Below, in pieces: positions 25,945-39,300 of a DNA stretch of 64,000 nt. Where the stretch lies: positions 1,054,001 through 1,118,000 of the forward strand of contig JAJJXM010000005.1 in NCBI GenBank assembly GCA_024516155.1, written 5' to 3'. The number at the start of each line of letters is the position of its first letter. The stretch's first letter is position 1. The notes under the pieces were generated by a model. It ran no database searches, had not been told where the DNA came from, and was given only the letters and a program-made list of their open reading frames with translations. This DNA is from Pyronema omphalodes (taxonomy: Eukaryota > Ascomycota > Pezizomycetes > Pezizales > Pyronemataceae). The translations under genes were made by a program, and so were the position numbers.

Positions 25945-27091
25945 TTGTAAGAGTTATGTAAGCATATTGTCTTATTGAAAGCTAGCTACCTCCAGTAGAA
26001 TTTAAACCCATGATGAATTATGAACAGCATGCATTTCAGTCATATATACGTTACTCTTTTTCATTTTTTATATCTTAGCCCCGGTCTGCCGTGAATCCGG
26101 CGGACGGGATTTCACCGAGGACCGCGATGTATTAAGTACCTGTGAACCTGTAACTGAGTATGCAGGAATGGGTGGCAAAAGGTTCAGCATTAGATGCGTC
26201 TTGAAGTTGCTGCTATGTGCTTTGAGAGGTAGGTATATCCGGGGTAAACGAGGTTCTTGAGGGAGGTGCCTCTGTTAGTGCTTCTCTATGTACCGAGTGG
26301 CTATACTCGGATACGGGACGCAGCCTTTTTTATGTCTCATCAATTAGGCGGTGATATGATGATCTCGGCTGGCAGCTGGCTTGGGTTTTTGAGTTTTGGC
26401 AAAATATGGAGTACTTGCAAAATACTAAATAAGAACTTCCAAAACGCAGTATTGGATTACGGAGACTGCAAAGCAAAGATATAATGCGTATATAGAATAC
26501 AAAATGATTTATGGTCTATCATCTCCCCTCGTGACTTTTTTTACAGCCCGGGAATATTATCTACGTCTACCAGCCCTTAATATGGATAATCATTAGCCTG
26601 AAGCAGAGAAACAGTCATACGGCAGCCGGAGTCCGGGAGAGTAACTTATTACATGCAAGACACTGTTATCACAAAAAAAAACCGTCTTTATGATATACTT
26701 TTACATTTTCTATAATATAACCTAACAATAAATATATGTATGTAGACTAACCGGCTGAAATATATCTATCGCAAGGGTTGCTCAGTGGAAATATAAGATG
26801 ACCCCAGTCATTTCTGTACGAATCAGCGTTGGCATGTTCGTGTTCGAAAGGACCAACCATGGGCCAGGATGAGCGCGTGGCTGTTTACGCGACTTGCGCG
26901 TCGAACCGTCGAACGCTCATGCCCACCCCGCGCCGCTACAGTACACGAAGTCCAATTTCGCCGTTCGCCCCCTCCCTCGCACCCCCCACCCCCGCGCCGT
27001 CAAATATCGCCGTGTACCGCTTTCAATGCACCCGATCTAAACGCCGAACGCTACTCTTTCCTTACTTTATCTCCCCGTGACTGAACCGATA
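25945..27091. other. Intergenic region and CENP-I promoter
   Basis: AT-rich until about 26830, then a GC-rich promoter-like stretch (26840-27090) directly upstream of the CENP-I start. That stretch holds short ORFs with no homology. An imperfect hairpin (GTCTGCCG ... CGGCGGAC) lies at about 26085-26106. Confidence 0.45.
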
Positions 27092-29681
27092 ATGGCTTCG
27101 GTGTTAGGCGGTGGTGAGTACACGCCATATGTAACCTCCGAATCGGAATTGATTCTCTAACCCCCATAGATATCGCCAATCCTATATATGAGGAAGATGC
27201 TGTTGGGTTTGCCGAGTTGTTAGAACGGGGTATGTACCTTGGTTCAATTCTCATCTACTTGGGATTTGATTTACCTCACCAATTCTACCAATTCTTCCAA
27301 TTCCTCAAGCTCCAAAAAAAAAATTAGACTGATTACCGATTACTGACTACTCCCACCTCCCCTCTCTATCCATAGCTGCCGAAACTCGTAACATAATTCC
27401 AAAGGCAGAAATCTCAGAAGCAATCGATGGTTTAACACAATTCGCAACTCTTCGAGGACTCCAACCTGAGGTATTACAATTGCTTGTCGACACACTTACC
27501 AAGACGCCTTGTTACCTTGATCAATCGCAATGTGGACGAATTATCAAAGCTCTTATTCCCCGGCGGAAAGTGAGCGAGGAAATTGTAGTGAGGATTGTGG
27601 GGTGCTTGGGAAATGGTGTGCATAAACCAGGAGCTGGGATACAGGCGGGGCTACTGAGGTGGTTGGTGATGGTTTATAATGTCCTGGAGGATTATGAGAT
27701 GTTGAGTAGGCTTTATGGGGTGCTGTTTAATTTGTTGGATATGATGACTTTGAGGTATGGTTGGTGTTTAACAGGTTATGGTTCGAATCATGAAGCTAAT
27801 CATTTTCGTTTTTTATAGAGGCTATATTTGCCATTTACTGTCACTTATAACACGACGAAAACACATCAAGCCGTTTCGTATTCAAACTCTGTAAGTATCC
27901 ATTCCCTTTCGGTATTATATCTAGAGTATTGCTAAACTTTTATAGCCTGCAATTACAAAGAGATGTAGGCTCTGAACAGCCCGTCAACGCCCTAATCCAA
28001 ATCTACAAAAACTATTATCCTGACGTCATTATGTTCAGCGCCGGACCTTTCAAATCTACAATCTTCTCCCACCCAGACCCTGACTGGATGCAAAAAGTCC
28101 TCGCCATACAAGAAGCTTCCGCCTCTCTCGATCCCCTGAACGAAAGCCGCTCGACCTTTAAAGTCGTTCGGAAAGTCGGCTCCCAAGCTTCAAAACGCCG
28201 GAAAACAGAAAGAGTAGTAGTACCGGAAGTGCATACCTTTAACGCCATCGAATCCACCGTTACTCTAGAGGAGGTCCAAAATGCAGATGATTTCGTCCAG
28301 AAACTTGATACACTCGAACTTCCAAATCAGCTGGCAGCTGTATTGGAAGATCCCTTATTGCAGCAGCTTGTGGCGTTGAAACCAACCGAGTTAGCACAGG
28401 AGAGAATAGAAAATTGGCTGGCGGCTAGTTTGTATGATACGATGAAGACGCTATCATCTACCGCCCCAGGCGCAACAGTCAGGACGAGTAAGCTGCTAGA
28501 GAAGATTGCGGGGTATACCAAAGCTACTAGGAAGCTTCTACCGCCAGTTCAGGAGTTTTTGAAGAACTATCTACAGCAATGGGATGGTAAATCTAATCTC
28601 CAGGCGGTTTTAATGATGTGCTCTTTTCTGCCAATGCTAGATTTTGAACGTAATGTCTCCCATCCCATCACAAATATCCCGACTAACAAACAATCCAGAA
28701 CTTCATACTCAATATCTATCCCACATCGACACCGCTCTTTCCTCCAATCCAGATGTATTAATAACCTTCTATATCTCCCTCCTACGTAACTGGACTCTCA
28801 TCCCCTTCTCTCAACTACCCAACATCTCCACCACCCCCTCCCTCTTGATCCAACACACCACATCCCACCTCCTCCGATCCCCACCAAATCCCCACACCAC
28901 CCTCCTTTTTTACGAACTAACCAGCACCCTCCCCTTCTCCCATCCGATCTTCCGTATTCACCTTCCTCCGGCACCTTTACTGTATACCCTTATCTTCTCC
29001 AGTAACCCCCATATCTTTTCCCGTCTCTGCCATGTTTTAATCACCTTCAAATTCGCTCTTGAAAAATCCAGCACTCTTAGCCGCAGCGATAGCGGAGGTG
29101 GCAGAGGCGTAGGGGGCGGTGGTGCTTCGGACCCCCCCACACCTCAACCCTACCCGCAAACCTTCTACGAAACCTTCAACGGGTACATAATGGACATCTG
29201 CAATCTCCTCTGGCGCTGCCGCGGGTTCATGTTACCAATCCCCGGGGATTCCGGGAACAAATATGCATTAGGCTGTACCATACCCCGGGATCTAGTTTCT
29301 GTACTCGAGGGTGCTGTTGCCTCTCGCTCATCATTGCAGGGAGCAGCAACAACAGCAACAGCAACAGCAACAGGTATAGACCTGAAAACTTCCTTCTTCC
29401 TCTCTACCGGTCCAATGTTTAGTTATCTCTCTTCCCAAATCCTCCATGATCTGGAAATAAAACATAATATCCCGGAAGATAAAAGAGCCAACATGGCGAT
29501 TACGGCACAAAGATTAAAGGTGCTGGCGGATAATGGGGGGTTAAGGATACCGTTTGCGGAGTATCGGTTGGTGATTTTGAGGGGTGTTGCGGAGAGGGGG
29601 TATGCTGGCGTTGAGGAATTTGTGAGGAATACTATGATGAGTTTGATTTCGAGGGGGAAGAAGGGTGGGAGGGGGAGGTGA
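27092..29681 (+). CDS. mis6: Inner kinetochore protein CENP-I / Mis6 (Ctf3)
   Basis: Six exons: 27092-27113, 27170-27229, 27376-27754, 27819-27890, 27946-28649 and 28699-29681, giving 739 residues with all phases consistent. The product resembles the Mis6/CENP-I family of the constitutive centromere-associated network (CCAN), which helps load or maintain CENP-A chromatin. Family marks include LLERAAETR near the N-terminus, the very conserved GYICHLLSLITRRKHIKPFR in exons 4-5 (residues about 155-178), NALIQIYKNYYPDVI just after it, and NGYIMDICNLLWR in the last exon. The first coding exon is only 22 nt (7 codons plus one base) and the second 60 nt. A Gly-rich, low-complexity insert (GGGRGVGGGG) and an Ala/Thr run encoded by a CAA/CAG-type microsatellite sit in the last exon. 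It is mostly alpha-helical and has no signal peptide. It converges on the SPT small-subunit gene 368 bp downstream. Confidence 0.9.
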
Positions 29682-30048
29682 GGTGAGGTAAGGGGATTTT
29701 AGCTGTTTTTTTAGCTGTTTTTTTGCATGATAACTTGAAATGATTTTTATCACGATTACCTTGGTTAATATGATAGATAAATTTGGTTTTGGCGATGTGT
29801 TGATGTTATTATATACCCTCCTAAATATGGAAGTTTTCTTTTTTTCATTAGTGTTCGTGATATGGTATTAACAAGATATAAGAATGCCGCATGCAAAAGA
29901 AAAACAATGAAGACTCCCCACCCCTACCATCTAATCCCACTTCTTTAAACCCCCCATAATCCCAATCCCCATAGCATTTCACTGCCATTAATTCCTCCTC
30001 TTCTGTTCCTCATCTCCTCTCTCCCCACTCTTATTTCCACCGCTCAGT
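29682..30048. other. Convergent 3' intergenic region
   Basis: Tail-to-tail spacer between CENP-I (plus) and the SPT small-subunit gene (minus). It has T-rich runs followed by CT-rich DNA. No feature beyond the expected 3'UTRs. Confidence 0.5.
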
Positions 30049-30717
30049 TTACAATTCCTTCAACCCCTCCAACGCCCTGGTATCCAAAACCGTGGAATCA
30101 CCAGCATAGTAATACCAAGCCCGTTTGGCAATAATAGCGACATGATGCGGTAAATAGAAGGAAACCGCAGTGATTAATAGTGAGAGGAATATGAAGAGTA
30201 GTGTATCTGGTGGTTGATTATTAGCTTTTGCTCAAACTTTTGTTATGGGGTATAAGATGTGGGGCATGGAGAGAGAGGGAGAGGTAGCAGGGAAGTGTGC
30301 AGATGTAAACATTGGGGGAGGGTTCGCAATTGGGACTGCGACTTTCTTCGGGAGTAAAGGAAGGCTGCAGTGCAGGCGGGTGCAGAAAGCAAAAAAAGAG
30401 CACGCGATCTCCCGGTAATCCCGCCGTCGGATCACCAACGCGCACACCAACACGCACGGCCTCAAATCCCTCAATCTCTAATCGCCATCCCAAACACGCA
30501 CAGTCCCAAAGCCTCAGATCCTCCAAGCCCCAAGTCTAAGTCGCGCAACCGCGCAGTCACGACGCGTATAGACCAGTCCCGACTATTAAACACCATAGGA
30601 TAAGAAGAGAAACATACTGAAAATTATCTTCTCAACCGGAGTAAGCATATAGAGCGAAAACGTAACCTCGTATTGGTATCGTTTTAGTTGAAGGAATTTT
30701 ATGAGTGCTCCGGCCAT
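30049..30717 (-). CDS. Serine palmitoyltransferase small subunit (ssSPT family)
   Basis: Two exons, 30717-30618 and 30206-30049, encode 85 residues. The intron is 411 bp, long for this locus, with donor GTATGT and acceptor CCAG. The spliced protein starts MAGALIKFLQLKRYQYEVTF, then SLYMLTPVEKIIFNTLLFIF, a transmembrane segment, LPHHV and a C-terminal tail ending LEGLKEL. This is the DUF3317/ssSPT layout (human SPTSSA/B: YxxxTxLYMLEPWExxxFN ... hydrophobic ... MPxH). Such subunits sit in the ER membrane and stimulate the LCB1-LCB2 heterodimer at the first step of sphingolipid synthesis. The Met start is the first in frame with good family alignment. An upstream extension of the same frame is Ser/Pro-rich, unlike the family, and taken as 5'UTR. 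Confidence 0.85.
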
Positions 30718-33501
30718 TGTTGTAGTTTTCGGGGGTTTCGGGTGGTGGTGAATGCTAATTGGGATTACTGGTTTGATGGGGTGCGCGTTACGGTGAGGTG
30801 ATATGGCGATATAGGTATGCGGAGGTGAAGATGCTGAGTTGCTGTTGAGATGTTGCGATGCCGCTGTTGTGAATGAATGAATGAATGTAGATACGTGGAA
30901 AAGGAGCTCGGTCGTTAGGTTAGTCCAGACTCGAGTGTGTGACCAGGGTTCTAGCGTAGCGCGGAAATAACGTGTGATCTCTCTCCAGAGACCGAGGCGC
31001 CGTACCATACCGGTTGTTACACACACACTGAAATTTTGATAGTTCCGGTGAGAACAGAAAGTTCGCCACTGGAACTATGGAGTCGGGGGAATTGATTGTA
31101 AGGATAATCTTTGTTGTATTTTTTGGGCGAACACTTTCTTTCTTTTGTCTTTTTTCTTTTGGATATTAAATTTCATGTTATGTTATGATATTTTAATTTT
31201 TGTGGGGCATATGCGAGATGGATATCATATGGATTAGATTCAGGAACTGAAAGTTCGGTATTCGGCGCCTGATCTAATTTTTTTGTCGCAGTCATAGAGT
31301 ATATATGAGCTTACATGCCATTCATGAACTCGCCGCTGAAATCGAGAAGGATACACCAGTGATCATGAAGTTATATAGAAGAAAAATAGAAACAGATTTT
31401 GATTGTTGATTGACTGGGTGATGAAGCTTTGGTAATTATTTTGATTTGATTAATTATGTATTCGCCGCAGGAGTACTAGCTGGAGTACTGTGGTATCAGG
31501 GTAGGTCATGTGGGGTTTTGTATCATGGTGTCCGGTTTTTCTTTTATTAATAGTGAATTCCAAGATCATTGTCTTCTATGAAACAGCAAGAATTTTCTGG
31601 TGATTGAAATGAAGACTGGATATCATGGGCTCTTAATAATCTTTGAGATTATTGTGATGTTGATGTGTGTGAATTGTACGGGGTGTACCATGCTTAACGC
31701 AACCCGTGAGTACAGACCCTCCTGTACAACCTGACCCAAACTAGCGCGTCCAGAGTAACCAGCTGCATATTGTACGACCACACCATTGCCGGCGGCCCCC
31801 ATAGCGAGGAAAAAGGAAGGAAAGTGAAGTTCAGGAATCGTTGGACAAGAAATGCCGTTGCCTGGTGGGACAACATCCCGGCGGCGCACAAAGACACAGC
31901 AGAAAAGGAAGAGGAAACATCTGAGCTTGCTCATGTCGTACATATGTTCTTTCTTCTGTTCAGCTGTTTACTCACACACTGCATTGAATCAACGTGGCAG
32001 AGATAGATGGGCTGGATATCTAACAGCTGAAATGTAGATGTATCATGACACAGTATACGAGGTTGTATGGTGGTACGAAAATCATCCGTCGTAAGAAAAA
32101 CGATTACTTCCATATACTTTATCCTTTCTCTGGCTAAACATGAAACCAAAATTCAATGCATAAAAAATAGACATACCTCTACCCAAACCAGGTTAACCGT
32201 TACCAAATTATATGTTTGAAGTTTCAATCAACGATTTATACTGCTTTTAGCTATGTCTACATCTATGGGGCCATATTTGTTTCAGATGTGGTAGTATGGC
32301 CGTTGGTACTCTCTCTCTCTCCTTATCCTTTATTTCTCTCAGTATATCGCCATATTTTTGAGCCTCCTTCAACTGACGGATTTCGTTTTTCAACTTCAAA
32401 ATTCTGCATTCGTTCCTTTTGAATAAATTGTTCGATTCGTATATGTTTGAATCACCCAATTATAAGCTATATTCGAGGAAATGTAGGATTACAGGAAGAT
32501 GAAGCAGACGATGCAAATTATATACCTAGAACCAGATGGTCTCAAAGCCAAATAAGCCCTCTCTGACGAAGGTGTATGCTAGATGTATTCAGTTAGTCAA
32601 GTGGGTAATAACTGTTGGTTATATGTTCATATCGGTGTCATGGTGATGTTTATCCCGAAGAGCTGGTGGGGCGCTCACTAGGATGGATGTACATCGAGAG
32701 AGTTAGTGGAAATTGATAGCATTAGCGGGCGAGGGGGCTTGAAGCTTGTACAACGCTGGCTTGAGTATTGTAACCATCACGTGTCAAAGCTTCAATGCTT
32801 ATCCACCAGTCTGGACTGTTGCTGGTTATTCAGCTTTCTGATATTCCTTTCGTTCCCCCTCGTTACACTGTCCATATTCGGTATCTTCTACATGTTCCCC
32901 AAACTTTCTCAAACATCCATCGGTCTTTTACGTAGGGTGTGTTACACAGCAGCGTGCTACACACATTCCATTTGTAAATTAATTACTTCTTCTTCTGGAC
33001 TGCGAATTCATTACTTCTTCTTCTGGACTTTGTGCCTCTTCGTTGGCTGCAATGCATGCGCGTCAAGTTCTTGTGTACCCATGCCCCCCCGTTCGGCAGC
33101 TAGCTATGTCAACCAGTCGGCGGTGATATGATGGATATGCTATCCCCCTCTGTGCGGCGACAGAAATTCTCATTTATCAGACCCGTCTCCCTTCCTAAGA
33201 TACTCCAACGTCCAAAGACGAAGCGATACACTCGGTAATAGCCGCAACTGCACTGGATACCCTCTCTTGGCCTCGAGTACAGCGGCATCTACACCTACGT
33301 TAACCACGAAGAATACCGCGACTCGGCGAGCAATAAAGAGCTTCACGAAGCTTCGGGAGAGATCCGAGAACTTTCACCCAGCATCTGCGGGCACAAGACC
33401 ATCCAAGAAGCTGTCACCGGCGCCTACGAGCACGATACTACCCCTCCGTACCCACAGCTCCATAGAGAAGCTACCACTGAGTGCCCCGACCTACATTCAA
33501 C
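30718..33501. other. Intergenic region
   Basis: About 2.8 kb with no confident gene. Noted: a 70-codon minus-strand ORF at 32247-32459 predicting a charged coiled coil (LKNEIRQLKEAQKYGDI), unrecognised; two copies of ATTACTTCTTCTTCTGGACT 32 bp apart at about 32980-33031; and a Thr/Ser/Arg-rich plus ORF at 33267-33548, out of frame with the GH3 gene it abuts and not supported. Confidence 0.4.
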
Positions 33502-35545
33502 ATGCCGGTGCCAACATCGCTACCAATGATTCCAATGCCGAAAGATGAAGATTTACTAAGGTTCGTAAAAAGGCGAAATACCGTGCTGTGGAATTGCGTA
33601 GCCTTGCCGGACATTGTAGAGCTGGTTGTAAAGCTGATGCTGATTAATACTACAACAGAGATGTCGGACAGATGGTCATGGTGATTTTCGATGGGTTAAC
33701 AGTCACTCCAGAGATCCGGATGTTAATTGAGAAATACTATATCGGTAACATTATGTTAACTTCACGGAATATCCGAGGTATCTATAAACCCATAACTCAG
33801 CTTCATTTGCCGTTGGCACAGCTTCAATGAATACAAGCTGACATCATCATAGACGCCGCGCAACTTTCCCTCCTCACTCAATCCCTCCAAAAACTCTCCC
33901 AAGCATCCGGCTCACGTTATCCCCTTATGATTGGTATTTCCCAAGAAAACGGCATGGTAAGTTTACGTGGTACCTAGTTGTCTCCTTTGCATTTCTGTAC
34001 AACAACATCTTGTACAACCAGCATGGTAACGAAGTACCGAAATTTTACAGCTGAGTCCTTTCGGCGACGGTAAACGGTCTACACATTTTCCCGGTTCAAT
34101 GGCATTAAGCGCAACACGTTCTCCTCAACTCACCTTTGAGATCGCAAAGGCGACAGCATTGGAACTCTCCACGGTGGGAATCAATTGGAACTTTGGCCCT
34201 GTGTTGGATGTTTTTAGTAAAGAGGGAAACTCAACTATTTCGGTTAGGGCATTTGGGGATAATGCACAAATTGTTACTCGGTTCGGGGAGGCGTTTGCGC
34301 AGGGACTAACAGCAGGTGGGGTGGGGCATTGTGCAAAACATTTTCCGGGAGTGGTGGCAACACGGGATGGAAAGAGGAGCTCGGTGTTTGAGAGGAAGAC
34401 GAATGAGGAGATTGAAACGGAGGAGATGGTGCCGTTTAAAAGGCTTGTAGCAGCAGAGATGGATAGCGTTATGCTGTCTTCGACGATTTGGCCAGATGGC
34501 GAGCAGGATATGGGAAGTTCAAGGGCGAAACATATCATCGACGAGGTGCTACGAAGACAACTTGGGTATAATGGGGTGACGATTTGCGATGCTACTGATA
34601 TACCTATTTTCAACCGGGATCCAACAAAAATCGGGGAAGCTGTGACGATGGCTATTGGTGCGGGGTGTGATATGGTACAGATTTACCATAGCACAAGGAC
34701 ACAAGAACATGCGATACATGCGATATATCATGCGGTAGAGAAGGGGATATTGAAGCGGGATCATATCTACAGATCTGCACAAAACATTAGAGCAATCAAA
34801 GAACGCTACACCAACTGGCGTAACGCACTGGTAACTCCGGATCCTACTCGATTACCTGATTTAATGCAACGACATCTTGCCACTGTTAAGAAGGTTTACG
34901 AAAACTCGATTACCCTAGTTAGAGACGATAGAACTATCATCCCCCTTACAACAAAGATAACACCTATCAACGACGTCTTACTTCTCACACCAATTGTAAG
35001 ACCACTTCATCCAAGAGCTCCCGGAGAAAAAACTGTAGATCCCTTTGAATGCTTTGGGAGATCTTTGGCGCATCGACATCCCAGGATTATTCATGTTCCA
35101 TATACGAAGCAGGGGATTACAATGGTTCATGAAGACTACATCAAAAGGTGTGCAGCGGTGATATTTGTAAGCTGTAACGCCGGGAAGCCCAATGAAAAGT
35201 CCCAGCTAAAGACTGCCAACTCAACGCATCAGCTATGTCACATGGTCGGGAAGCCTATGGTAAACATTTCTGTTTGCGATCCGTGGGATTTCTTGGAGGA
35301 GCGAAAATGTGAGTCCAATCAATAACCAAATTGTTAATCCAGGATGATAAATTGACAAATTAGATGGTACATATCTCTGCACCTATGAATACACACCATT
35401 AGCCCTCGAAACCGCCGCTGCCGTTCTCTTCGGTGAACGTCACTGTTCCGGGTCCCTTCCCATCTCTTCCCCCGGACATAACAGTCCCCGCCTGCAACGG
35501 CACGTTGCCCTTTCTTCTCCTACAAATGCTTCCTTACCTAATTAG
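33502..35545 (+). CDS. Glycoside hydrolase family 3, NagZ-like, diverged catalytic loop
   Basis: Five-exon model: 33502-33560, 33659-33777, 33853-33956, 34051-35308 and 35364-35545, giving 573 residues, phase-consistent. N-terminal GH3 TIM-barrel features: VGQMVMVIFDGLTVTPEIR (near residues 22-40), then GNIMLTSRNI, GISQENGM, NWNFGPVLDV and KHFPG (about 190-194). The nucleophile-region ICDATDIPI is near residue 274 (NagZ has SDDLxM). A C-terminal domain follows. Family members remove N-acetylglucosamine or related beta-linked sugars. After KHFPG, however, the NagZ loop HGDTxxDSH reads VVATRDGK, so the Asp-His acid/base dyad appears lost (His replaced by Lys). The start is the first ATG after an in-frame TGA at 33478-33480. 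The first intron has an atypical donor (GTTCGT), so exon 1 is less certain than the rest. No signal peptide, so probably intracellular. Confidence 0.8.
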
Positions 35546-36360
35546 CTAAGCCATCCATCGTATATAGGCCATGGTACGATGAGGTATGGGAGAATAAAAA
35601 ACGAAGAGATTTATGTTTATATTCATATTTATATTTATATATATACATCTGCATCTGCAAATATTTGGCAGGAATATTGTCTTGGGACGAAATACCCAGT
35701 ATATACACAGGCTTTGGGCGAATTATTATTATTATTATTGGATAGACCGCGGAATTCAAGAGAGTTTATTATTAGATATCATCAAATATCTGGGGAAAGT
35801 TTGGGGTCGGATTGTCATTACATCATTGAATTGGAAGAAAATAAAATCATCGGTGGTCTGGCTTTACCTATGGCTAGACGTGTTCATCGGTGTGTAATAT
35901 TTTCCGTAAAACATCATTTTCATGTTCAAGTCCAATATTTTTCGATTTTTTACTTGCATGTGATAAACCTGTATATATACACGTAGCCATTTTATGAGGT
36001 GGTTGGGGTATCTGGATAGCAAGCGTATCCGAACAAACGAAAGAGCGAACGAAAGGAACAATAATGACAGTAATTATAATTGACGATGAGTCCAATCTTT
36101 AAAGTCAATCAGACCACTCATAGCACTCGATGTTCGGAGAGTCAATAGTGGGAACCAAGAAATTAATGATACTTTAAGGGCATACTCCATTAATCTATGT
36201 ACCGTGATCAATCTGTTACTCTGAACTCATCCTGGGTATCACTGCATTTCGTTCCATAACTCATAACAAGCACAAAGCACAAAGCCTTCCAAACAATATT
36301 TCCTTTACCCCCCGCCCCCCTCTACCCTACAATCCCCTATCACTCTAACCACCCATACTT
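35546..36360. other. Convergent intergenic region
   Basis: Tail-to-tail between the GH3 and DUF3684 genes. It contains AT-rich microsatellites (TTATAT-type at about 35610-35646, TTA triplets at about 35724-35740). The overlapping ORFs on both strands are low-complexity and not called. Confidence 0.5.
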
Positions 36361-39300
36361 CTAATCCTTATACTCTACCACCTTAGCCATAGCCTTAGTA
36401 TAATACTCCGTAACAAAGCTCTCCGTCCAAAAACTATGATTCGAACCATGTTCCTCCACCAAATTATGCGCCAACTCATGACAAACCGTTACCCACCAGT
36501 AAATGAAAGCTCTCTTCGTAATCCCATCCTTCTCATGAAGCTGTAACCAAAACGAGAAATTACAGAAAATGGCACCACCAGTATTGAACGCAATCGTTGC
36601 CGATTCCGGTTCATATTGAATATGTAACGTAGTCCTGGCTAAAGCGAAGACATCTGCGATTTGTTGAAGAAGATTCGAGAATTGGTTTAAACCTGGTGCG
36701 TGATCAGAAAGAAAATCTTTCTTTTGGATCTCTGTGAAGGTTTTAGGAACATAGACTCGGATTCCAGAGGGGAGTTGGGCAAGGTAACTAATGTTATGTG
36801 CGTGTTGCCTATCGCAGAATGTCCGCTCTTCTTTGACGTCGAATGTTCGGGGTTTGGTGAAAAAACCATCGGACTTATGATCTCTGCAGGATTGTACAGC
36901 GCTCTGAAGGTTTGCGGCGATTCGATGGGGTTCAGTATGTTTATTCTCCACACCCGGAACTATGTGGGTGTTTGGATCATGCATCGGTGTCTGAGTAAGC
37001 TGCTTCACCTTCTGCTCAATTGGGCCTGCAGGTGGGCTTTGGTTAGGCTTGTCAACCTCCTGAATGAGCTTCGAAAAGCGGTTCAAGCCGCGGGTAAAGA
37101 AGTTTCCACCATCTGCGGGGGGAGACATAGGGGGGCCTTCAGGACTGTCGACAAAGGCGCCAGGCATATTACCAGAACCACCGGTAATGGAACTGGCATT
37201 CTCGTTGGACGGAGCGCGTTGTTTATTGGCCGCAACGAGAGGCTGTGCTGCATAAGCAGCTTGCTGTTGTTGAAAGCGAGCTTCTTTATCTTGCAAGGCC
37301 TTTCGCTGTTCTTCGACCTTCTTCAGACGCTCTTCTTCCATCAAACGAGCCTCGGCTTGCTTTTTGGCTAAAATACGGGAAACGTTGTAACCACGGTGCT
37401 TAAGCGTCATGAGATCAGTGCTTAACAAGCTTTCTAATAGCAAACTGCTGTGAGGCTTGGGGCGTTGAAGGATAAGCGATGTAAGACCGACGGCAACGTC
37501 ATAATATTCCCACTTGGGCGTAATGAACAAAGTCCACGGTTTCTCAGATTGCTTAGTCGGTAGTACAGACGCCGTCTTATGGAGAATGTAACTAGACTTT
37601 GTAACACCCTTCGGTCGGAAAGTAAGCCGGCTCTTAATAAACTGTACCTGTTTAAGGTCCAGGTTATTTTCCAACCAGCGAGCATCATGGGCAACGGTTT
37701 CGTTGTTGCTGTGAATGAAGAGTCGGGAACGTTCCAAGACGAGCTTGTGGAGATCGTTGATCTTGGACGTTTTGGCCAATAGAGATCCAATTTCGGGTTG
37801 CTTATCAATACTCATGCTGAGAGGTGTGGATCCAAGTGCCTATTGGATGTTAGGATTTGTCCCCATTCAGTCATTAATATCACTCACAGTATAGAACTTC
37901 TCCAAAACGTCGTCTTCAGGCGCAGCCAACACATGAGCCTTGAAAAAATTGTAATTTGCAATTTCGTCCACCACAAAGATATCCGCTGCCCGGGCCAACA
38001 AAAATTCTTTGATAGACTCCTCTTCTTCGTCCATCTCCTTGTAAGAAGGTGGTTCCTTGGATGGTTCCTTCATAGGTTTCAACGGAATATCTCTATAAGC
38101 TCCAAGACACGGACTCTTCATCAGAGCCTTTACCAATTCCTTATCCTTTCTGAGCGTTTGCCAATCATCCGCAATAGCCTTCAACATACTGAGGTACTTT
38201 GCCTCACTCTGGAACACCTGGTAGAGGCGTTCCGGTTCCTGTGCCATTCGGTACGCAATCTCCGCCGTTGTGGGCTCCGGTTTACTTCCACACTTCTGCA
38301 AGAATGCATTTGCTGCTGTGCCAAAGTCGACGAAATCAAAAATCTCACCATACTTGTGGTTTCGGTCTCCGATGTAACAGTTCCTCGGTACCATATGTCT
38401 TACACCACCCATTCCTTTAATCGGCACAATAGCAGAGTTACCGAGTTCATTAGACAAGGGCATAGTTAGGTCCATCATACGATGAGCAAAGTATTCAAAT
38501 TTCTCTCTCGCTTCCTTAGCATCCTGCGGCGGGTTGGAACGAAGGCGGTTCGCACACTCCCTAATATCCGGATCTGTCTTGATACCAAATCTGGCCGCTG
38601 AAGGCTGGAGATCATTTCGGACTACATCAAAGCCCATAACACCTGAGTGCGAGTTTGAGTAGCATTCGTACGGACGGACCAGACGATCTTTATCGTTTTG
38701 AAGGGGTACAAATGCGACGTGGCTGGTAGATACAAGCTGTGTTGAGTAGCCGTTCATCATGAAGTTGTCGAGAAAGTACTTCAGTGCCTTTTCCCGGCGG
38801 GCACGATCAGGGCCGGCGGCGAGCTTCATTAGCTCCTCCTCTGGGGGATATTTCCTCAATCCAAGCCTTCGAAGGAATAATGTCTCTGCTGACTGATCTC
38901 GCCATTCACCAGGCCAGTGAATAACAGGAAGTCCGAGGTCTTTGAGTAATGGTAGTGGCTCGTACAGTTCTGAGACTTTGTACAGTCTGGAGGATGACAC
39001 CGGCTCAGCCTTACACATGTTCATGTTCTTAAGCTTGCGAATATCCTCACGAGGAATATCCTCTCGAACACCGGTAAGGTATTTAATAAGATCGACGTGA
39101 CTCCATTTCTCACCTCCAGTGCTGCTCTCACTCATCAACCGCTCAAAGACAAGTGTCAATTCAACTGTCTTTCGGACTCCAAGTGCAACCAGGAGTTTCT
39201 CCTTAACATTTCGGACATCATGGATAATCGGCAAGTCCGAGAATAGCTTGACAGTAGGAAAATATGCCTCTTTGGGAATCTTCATTCCATTTCTGGTGGG

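Noticed and set aside
32706..33131. 141-codon ORF upstream of the GH3 gene
   Set aside because: Cys/Phe/Ser-rich with an internal 32-bp repeat; no coding signature.
33267..33548. 93-codon ORF overlapping the GH3 first exon in another frame
   Set aside because: Thr/Ser/Arg-rich, no family, and incompatible with the GH3 frame that restores VGQMVMV.
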